Shown here: one piece after another, positions 58,844 through 64,000 of the stretch
Numbering within the stretch: the first letter of the stretch is position 1
Layout: each line of letters starts with the position of its first letter
NCBI GenBank assembly: GCA_963797185.1
Contig: CAWCON010000001.1
Span: forward strand, 186,001-250,000
Direction of reading: 5' to 3'
DNA from: CAWCON01 sp963797185
GTDB taxonomy: Bacteria; Patescibacteriota; Saccharimonadia; Saccharimonadales; UBA4665
Length of the DNA stretch: 64,000 nucleotides
Notes under the pieces: model-generated
Told to the model about the DNA's origin: nothing
What the model saw: the letters and a program-made list of their open reading frames with translations, nothing else
Database searches by the model: none
Made by a program: the position numbers and the translations under genes

Positions 58844-60301
58844 ATGAATGTAGTAACGCGAGGTATCCGGAATGCCTTCCGTAATTCTATACGGACAGTA
58901 TCGATCGTTGTTATTTTAGGATTAAGCATTGGCTTAGCGTTAACTATGTTAGTTGCTCGTCAGGCAGTGGGTCAAAAAATAAATTCCGTTAAAAGCTCAA
59001 TAGGCAATACAATTACTATCGCACCGGCTGGTTTTAGTAGCTTTAGTTCTGTGAATAATGCGCTTACGACGAGTCAGCTGAGTAAAGTAGCCTTACTGCC
59101 ACACGTTTCGAACCTTATCGAGGTGTTGACTGATCGGCTAACGACTATTGGCTCAACACAGCCTACATTTGGTGGTGGCTTTGGTGGGCAATCATCAAGT
59201 TCTACGAGTAATGAAGGACAAACTAGTCTGACCTCACCAGTTACTCTTAATACAAGCGGTGGCGGCGGTCGTCATTTCTTCTTCAATGGTGGTACCACCA
59301 ATACCTTGCCGGCTACCTTTAGCCTGCCTATTACCATTCTTGGTACCACCAACCCAACAGACGTTAATAGTACCAACCTGACAATCTCCAGCGGATCAGC
59401 TATAAGCGGAACAAGCGCTGCTGATGATGCCCTGGTAAGTTCATCTATGGCGACGAAGAATAGCTTAAAAGTCGGATCAACCTTTACGGCTTACGGTACA
59501 ACTATGACCGTGTCGGGTATCTTTACTACTACCGATCAGACACTTAGCGGCGACGTGATCGTATCACTATCAACTGAGCAGACTCTAAGTGGCCAAAGTG
59601 GTGATGTGACAAGCGCTATTGCAACCGTCGATTCCTTGGATAACCTCGATTCAGTTACGACGGCAATTAAGAACGACCTTGGATCGGCTGCAGACGTCAC
59701 AAGTTCTGAGCAGCAGGCAAATGAAACACTCCAACCACTCAATAGCGTGAAATCAATCTCACTCTATAGTTTGATTGGTGCAGTTATAGCTGGCTCGATC
59801 ATTATCCTGCTAACGATGGTGATGATCGTTCGTGAGAGGCGTCGTGAAATTGGTGTTCTAAAAGCTATCGGTGCATCTAATGTCCGAATTATGTTCCAGT
59901 TTATGACCGAAGCAGTTACATTTACGGTACTAGCTGCAGTCATTGGACTCATCATAGGCGTACTTGGTGGTAATCCTGTCACGAAGTTGCTAGTCAACAA
60001 TAGTTCAACTACTACCACGACATCTACGACTACGACCGGTAATGGCCCTACGTTATCGACAACTACCGGTACTGGCGGTGGCTTCCGTGGTGGAGCAGGA
60101 GGGGGCGGTGGAGGCGGCTTCTTTAGAAGTGTTGGTGGTAGAAGTGCCGTCAATAGCTTTAAGAATATTCATGCTGCAGTCGGTTGGAGTATCCTGTTGT
60201 ACGGTTTGCTTGCGGCAGTTGTGATTGCGCTGGTCGGAAGTGCTATTGCCTCGGCGTTAATATCAAGAATAAGACCAGCAGAAGTTATGAGGGTAGAATA
60301 A
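58844..60301 (+). CDS. MacB/FtsX-type ABC transporter permease
   Basis: A 485-residue permease. One N-terminal helix (IRTVSIVVILGLSIGLALTML), a ~270-residue exterior MacB-type domain, then three C-terminal helices beginning ~310 (YSLIGAVIAGSIIILLTMVMI, VRERRREIGVLKAIGASNVR). An exterior loop between helices 3 and 4 is very Gly/Ser/Thr-rich, with a G7 run. Start codon 58844. The ATPase gene follows with a TAATG overlap, so these form one exporter or mechanotransmission complex. Confidence 0.9.
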   Translation: MNVVTRGIRNAFRNSIRTVSIVVILGLSIGLALTMLVARQAVGQKINSVKSSIGNTITIAPAGFSSFSSVNNALTTSQLSKVALLPHVSNLIEVLTDRLTTIGSTQPTFGGGFGGQSSSSTSNEGQTSLTSPVTLNTSGGGGRHFFFNGGTTNTLPATFSLPITILGTTNPTDVNSTNLTISSGSAISGTSAADDALVSSSMATKNSLKVGSTFTAYGTTMTVSGIFTTTDQTLSGDVIVSLSTEQTLSGQSGDVTSAIATVDSLDNLDSVTTAIKNDLGSAADVTSSEQQANETLQPLNSVKSISLYSLIGAVIAGSIIILLTMVMIVRERRREIGVLKAIGASNVRIMFQFMTEAVTFTVLAAVIGLIIGVLGGNPVTKLLVNNSSTTTTTSTTTTGNGPTLSTTTGTGGGFRGGAGGGGGGGFFRSVGGRSAVNSFKNIHAAVGWSILLYGLLAAVVIALVGSAIASALISRIRPAEVMRVE

Positions 60302-60973
60302 TGTTAGAAGTAAAACACATCAGTAAAATCTTTCAATCTGGAAGTGGCCCGGTCAAAGCTGTCGATGACATTACGTTTAAAGTCCCCGATAGCTGTTTTG
60401 CTTCAATCATAGGGCGTAGTGGTAGTGGCAAGTCAACGCTGTTGTCTCTGCTTGGAGCGCTCGATAAGCCGAGTTCTGGCAATTTGATTGTGGGTGATCA
60501 GGATCTTACGAAGATGCATGATCACGCTCTGATTAGTTATCGCTGTAAGGAGATAGGTTTTGTGTTTCAAAGCTATAACCTGGTGCCGAACTTAACTGCT
60601 TTGGAAAATGTTATGTTGCCGATGGAATTTGCTCATCAGGACCACAAAACGCGTAAGGCGAGGGCTGTATCACTTCTCGATCAGGTAGGCTTAACCGGTG
60701 ATAAGCAGGGGAGGAGACCAGGGCGGCTCAGTGGCGGCGAACAACAGAGAGTGGCTATCGCTAGAGCTCTAGCAAATGCGCCGAAACTGATATTGGCTGA
60801 TGAGCCAACTGGTAATCTCGACACTGAAACCGGTAAGAAAATCTTCAGTTTGCTGCATGGTTTAGCGCGTTCAGAGAACACTACGATCATTGTTGTAACG
60901 CATGACCTCTCGATTGCAGGGAAGACTGATGTGACATTCCGTCCGACAAGACGGTAAACTTGTAACGAAGTAA
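60301..60973 (+). pseudogene. ABC transporter ATPase (LolD/MacB type), C-terminal +1 frameshift
   Basis: The frame has all ABC motifs: Walker A IIGRSGSGKSTLLSLLGA, Q-loop FVFQSYNLV, signature RLSGGEQQRVAIARAL, Walker B LILADEPTGNLDTE and the switch VVTHDLS. It ends early as FRPTRR at 60957. Dropping one base near 60941-60946 continues the family-typical RQDGKLVTK to a TAA at 60973 and gives 223 residues. The shifted end affects only the last few residues, so the protein may still work. It is translated from a TAATG overlap with the permease. Confidence 0.85.
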
Positions 60974-60984
60974 GGGGTTTTGTA

Positions 60985-61530
60985 ATGAGTGTTGATCTAC
61001 CGGATAGTGTCACAAAACGCGATAAGCTCGTTAGCCAATCGACGTCGAAGCGACTCATTCGTTATATTGTTATTCCATTTGGTGGGCTGGCATTGCTAAT
61101 CCTTAGCTTTGTTGGCGGAGCCTATTACGAGAAAGGTACTCATAAGCAAGTAACAGCAGCTGCTGTGGCCTCAACAGTGAGTCAAACTCGTACTGGTAAT
61201 CGCGGATTTGGCGGAGCTGGGGGAAGCTTTGGTGGTCAGTATGGGGGTAGCCATATCTTTGGACAGGTTAGTAGCGTGAACGGCCAAACGTTTGTTCTTC
61301 AAAGTAGCAGCGGCACAAGCTACACCGTCACCATTACCAGTTCAACGGTGTTTGCGGATGGCTCATCGGCTAGCCAAATCGCTACCGGCAACACCGTAAT
61401 TGTGTCAGGGCAGGTAGGTAGCAGCGATGCCGTCTCGGCTACTCGTATTATTATTAACCCTTCTTTTGGTGGTGGCCTTGGATCTGGTACCAATCAAGCC
61501 GATCCGCCATCGAATGCCGAGTTGAACTGA
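60985..61530 (+). CDS. membrane-anchored DUF5666-like protein
   Basis: A 181-residue protein with a membrane helix at ~27-46 (YIVIPFGGLALLILSFVGGA), a Gly-rich linker (GFGGAGGSFGGQYGG) and a beta-rich exterior domain of DUF5666 type (FGQVSSVNGQTFVLQSSSGT, SYTVTITSSTVFADG, GNTVIVSGQV). Encoded right after the ABC exporter with AAGGGG upstream, it is likely the partner exterior subunit. Function of the domain is not established. Confidence 0.75.
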   Translation: MSVDLPDSVTKRDKLVSQSTSKRLIRYIVIPFGGLALLILSFVGGAYYEKGTHKQVTAAAVASTVSQTRTGNRGFGGAGGSFGGQYGGSHIFGQVSSVNGQTFVLQSSSGTSYTVTITSSTVFADGSSASQIATGNTVIVSGQVGSSDAVSATRIIINPSFGGGLGSGTNQADPPSNAELN

Positions 61531-61558
61531 TTTCGCACTTCCCTACCACTTTCCGATT

Positions 61559-61564
61559 TATAAT
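61559..61564 (+). promoter_or_regulatory. -10 box TATAAT of tag, leaderless arrangement
   Basis: TATAAT ends 6 bases before the ATG at 61571. Confidence 0.6.
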
Positions 61565-61570
61565 AGAGAG

Positions 61571-62155
61571 ATGAAGTCTGTAGAAATAGTCCGTTGCGGC
61601 TGGTGTGGGGACAACGAGCTCTATATGGAGTATCACGATAAGGAATGGGGTGTTCCGCTCCATGATGACTTGGAATTGTTTGAATTACTGACACTTGAAG
61701 GGGCGCAAGCAGGATTAAGTTGGCTAACGGTGTTAAAACGACGCGACAGTTACCGCGAAGCGTTTGATGGTTTTGACCCCCATCGGGTTGCGGGCTTTAA
61801 TGAAGCAAGAACAACGGGATTACTAGAAGATCCAGGTATTATTCGCAATCGGTTAAAGGTTACATCAACGATTAAGAATGCCAAAGCGGTTATTATTCTC
61901 CAAGATGAATTCGGGAGTTTTGATAAATATATTTGGCAATTTGTGAACAGTAAGACCCGTCAACATCATATTGCGACTCTAGCGGAAATCCCGGCTGTTG
62001 ATGACGAGGCGATACGCATGAGCAAGGACATGAAAAAACGAGGATTTAGCTTCGTCGGTCCAACGATTTGTTATGCTTTTATGCAAGCGAGCGGTATGGT
62101 TAATGACCATCTTATAAGTTGCTTTCGATATCCTGAGGTTAAGCGTCTAACTTGA
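61571..62155 (+). CDS. tag: DNA-3-methyladenine glycosylase I
   Basis: A 194-residue alkyl-base glycosylase that starts base-excision repair of 3-methyladenine. RCGWCGDNELYMEYHDKEWG carries the N-terminal zinc-site residues. The FELLTLEGAQAGLSWLTVLK and GFSFVGPTICYAFMQASGMVNDH segments (the latter at ~155-177, with the later zinc ligands) are diagnostic. Length is normal. Confidence 0.95.
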   Translation: MKSVEIVRCGWCGDNELYMEYHDKEWGVPLHDDLELFELLTLEGAQAGLSWLTVLKRRDSYREAFDGFDPHRVAGFNEARTTGLLEDPGIIRNRLKVTSTIKNAKAVIILQDEFGSFDKYIWQFVNSKTRQHHIATLAEIPAVDDEAIRMSKDMKKRGFSFVGPTICYAFMQASGMVNDHLISCFRYPEVKRLT

Positions 62156-62173
62156 ATTACAGTGCCTTGGTAT

Positions 62174-62437
62174 TCAATCGCTCGTAGTTTGGTGATGCTC
62201 AGGATTGGTAGTGTATAGCTTAAACTTAAGACGGTCGGATGAAGCATTGTGGATAATAACTTTCACAAAACCGCTGTCGATAGCGTGACAAGCATTAATA
62301 AATGAAAATGCATCATTAGCTGCCTGCTCGCGGGTATAGTCTGGAGACTCCAGTAATCCTTTTTCTAAGAATTCTGGTACTTTTTCGTTAATTTCATCCT
62401 GTGACGGATATGGGTATGGCCATTCAGAATTTGTCAT
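62174..62437 (-). CDS. hypothetical small protein
   Basis: An 87-residue acidic, soluble protein (PSQDEINEKVPEFLEKGLLE, EQAANDAFSFINACHAID). TTAGGA lies before the ATG. No known family; convergent with tag. Confidence 0.5.
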   Translation of the reverse strand: MTNSEWPYPYPSQDEINEKVPEFLEKGLLESPDYTREQAANDAFSFINACHAIDSGFVKVIIHNASSDRLKFKLYTTNPEHHQTTSD

Positions 62438-62582
62438 AATATTCCTAAGCTGTCAGTTTTACTGATTTTTTACTACAACGCAAGCATAGGCGTTAGGTAA
62501 ATAATTACTCATAACTGAAAAACTGGCCAATAAAACCCCTACTGCTTGCAAGCAAGCAGATTATGGCATATAAGTGAGAGAC

Positions 62583-62933
62583 ATGTCGGAGCAATACTTA
62601 TCGATCGAACAGATACCACAACTCCCGGTGCCATCGAGAGGGCTCCCTAACAACGAACTTTATGTACGACTTGGCTGTATTGTTTGTCCACACGCTAGCT
62701 GCTTTAAAGCAGTAGGAATCTCATCGGATTTTCCTATCTGGTCGCGTTTCCCCGAAGAAGCACAGGAAATTCGTAACGTTATTGGTACGATTGAAAAAAG
62801 GAGCCTGGTACTTCGAGGTGGATCAGTCGTTTCTGAGGAAGCCTGCTTACGACCATGCCCAGAGTCCATCGTTATACAGGGAGCTCTTAATACATTGAAT
62901 CATGAATTCAACCCTGACCCACCCTTAGCGTAA
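62583..62933 (+). CDS. hypothetical cysteine-containing protein
   Basis: A 116-residue protein. A central CIVCPHASCFKAVG and a later ACLRPCPES resemble a small metal or Fe-S site, but the spacing (C-x2-C-x4-C and C-x3-C) does not match WhiB or ferredoxin. A TATAAG box (62569-62574) ends 8 bases before ATG 62583, so the GTG at 62574 is not used. Family unknown. Confidence 0.5.
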   Translation: MSEQYLSIEQIPQLPVPSRGLPNNELYVRLGCIVCPHASCFKAVGISSDFPIWSRFPEEAQEIRNVIGTIEKRSLVLRGGSVVSEEACLRPCPESIVIQGALNTLNHEFNPDPPLA

Positions 62934-63105
62934 ACACGGAACCCGACTAACGGGGGTAAATTTACAAAAGGGTAAAACTCTAACTTAATCGTTGAAACTT
63001 GTTTTATCTGTTAGTGGTCGCAACCGTTGATTATTATAATGTTTATAACATACTTGCTTTTTATCCTAGTTTAATATATAATATACATCAGTCAGGTGAA
63101 ATATT

Positions 63106-64000
63106 ATGACTGAATCTACATTATTACCTAAGCGACAGACGTTACAGAGTGAGCGAAAAATCGTAAACTCAGTCGGTTCAGAGCGCCATATGTATACAGC
63201 ACGTTTCACCCCAACTTTAACTGATTATAAGAATATAGTCCAACATCGAAAACGCTTTCAAACCGCAATTACCCTTGGCGGTTTATCGGTTGGTTCAACA
63301 CCAAGGAAACCAGCTGTTAAGCAACCAAGAATTTATAAAAAGAAACTCGCATTGCTTTTGCCGGGTCATAATGAGGAACTTATTATTGAGACTACGATTA
63401 TGTCTGCCATTGCAGCTGGTCAACCGAAAGAAGATATTTTTGTTGTCGACGATTTCTCGTCAGACCGTACTCGTCAAAAAGCTATTGGCCTTCTTGGCAA
63501 AAAGCAAGTCTTGACGGTTGAACGAAGCGGTAAAGCCCAGGCAGTATATAAAGCAATCAAACATTTCGATATCGAAAACCGATACCGTTGGTTGCATGTA
63601 GCCGATGCTGACAGTGTTTTTGGAAAAGATTATTTTCGTCTTTACCGTCGCAAGCTCTATGGCAAAAAGTATGTCGTAGCAGTTGGTTTTGTTCAAAGTC
63701 TTCGTGGTAACTGGATTGCCCATTACCGTTCGTTTACGTATACGTATTCACAGCATGTCCTGCGTCGCATCCAATCATGGTTTGGAATGATATCTGTTTT
63801 TCCTGGTCCAATCACCTGTTTTCGAACCGATATTATCAGTCAATTAGACTTCGCTACACACAGTCTTACTGAGGATTTTGATATTACGCTGCAAGTTCAC
63901 CGCAAGCGCCTTGGATCAATTAAATTTATCCCAGAAGCAGTTAACTTTACCCAAGATCCGCAAACATTACGAGACTTCTGTAAGCAGACAGCTCGATGGC
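63106..64000 (+). CDS. processive family 2 glycosyltransferase, N-terminal part, runs off window
   Basis: The frame from ATG 63106 is open to the right edge (298 codons). It has the GT2 core of chitin/hyaluronan/cellulose-synthase-like enzymes: LLPGHNEELIIETTIMSAI, VVDDFSSDRTRQKA, HVADADSVF (DxD), SLTEDFDITL (TED) and the acceptor-site QTARW (Q/RxxRW) at the end. The N-terminal ~75 residues are polar and unfamiliar. Product is probably an extracellular polysaccharide; identity unknown. Confidence 0.88.
   Translation, partial: MTESTLLPKRQTLQSERKIVNSVGSERHMYTARFTPTLTDYKNIVQHRKRFQTAITLGGLSVGSTPRKPAVKQPRIYKKKLALLLPGHNEELIIETTIMSAIAAGQPKEDIFVVDDFSSDRTRQKAIGLLGKKQVLTVERSGKAQAVYKAIKHFDIENRYRWLHVADADSVFGKDYFRLYRRKLYGKKYVVAVGFVQSLRGNWIAHYRSFTYTYSQHVLRRIQSWFGMISVFPGPITCFRTDIISQLDFATHSLTEDFDITLQVHRKRLGSIKFIPEAVNFTQDPQTLRDFCKQTARW

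Noticed and set aside
59764..60153. 129-residue minus-strand frame rich in Pro and Val
   Set aside because: It is the reverse of the glycine-rich permease loop; such antisense frames are expected from GGT/GGA repeats.
62583..62933. Second WhiB-like protein
   Set aside because: Cysteine spacing (C-x2-C-x4-C, C-x3-C) and the missing GVW turn do not match WhiB.

Overview
The window looks like chromosomal sequence from a member of the Candidate Phyla Radiation, most likely a Saccharibacteria (TM7)-type bacterium. This is inference from gene content and style. Genes are densely packed on both strands, tRNA genes encode their CCA ends, and many proteins are short and lineage-specific. The envelope genes are of Gram-positive type (murA, murB, an LCP transferase), RNases J and Y occur together, and a WhiB-like protein is present. 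Many start codons lie only 6-8 bases after a TATAAT-like -10 box, which points to leaderless mRNAs. There is no rRNA, CRISPR array, prophage or clear insertion sequence.

Layout. 1-5.3 kb: a PadR-PspC stress module, an NTF2-like protein, a DUF1003 protein and a P2-type cation ATPase. 5.3-11 kb: tRNA-Cys, tRNA-Leu, folC and folA on the minus strand, then RNase J with a long leader. 11-18 kb: pyrB, anchored exported proteins, two Nudix hydrolases, a HIT protein and a frameshifted small gene. 18-23 kb: an HTH/DUF3467 regulator divergent from murB, then glyA, an HTH-MurA fusion and tRNAs. 23-28.7 kb: an acyl carrier protein, a cold-shock-like protein with a long leader, a HAD phosphatase, a zinc-ribbon microprotein, a deoxyribosyltransferase-Nudix fusion, a flavin reductase and tRNA-His. 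28.9-34.4 kb: a cobalamin riboswitch and terminator ahead of nrdA, a 70-residue CxxC protein, nrdB, a glutaredoxin and mntH. 34.4-46 kb: the WhiB-like protein, typA/bipA, a P1B metal ATPase, a polyprenol-kinase-like enzyme, a 2-oxoglutarate oxygenase locus, a glycosyltransferase and an ABC1 kinase between two tiny membrane proteins. 46-58.7 kb: ymdB, rny, tsaB, tsaE, a 17-residue peptide gene, recX-recA, a PilB-like pseudo-ATPase, ruvCAB, yebC and an LCP protein. 58.8-64 kb: an ABC exporter operon with a DUF5666 protein, tag, small genes and a processive glycosyltransferase running off the edge.

The strongest system is the ribonucleotide reductase operon. NrdB has every metal ligand of a class Ic subunit, with Phe109 where the radical tyrosine would be and Glu71 in place of the usual aspartate. 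NrdA lacks its C-terminal cysteine pair, and the next small gene ends in GCEGCQ, so the redox tail seems to be a separate protein. A Mn/Fe transporter ends the cluster, and a B12 riboswitch with an intrinsic terminator precedes it. Other notable items are the HTH-MurA fusion next to a near-perfect palindrome, a tRNA-Gly in which the G19-C56 elbow pair is replaced by A19-U56, a PilB-like protein without a P-loop, and three genes (four sites) that each need one base removed to restore a family-like reading frame.
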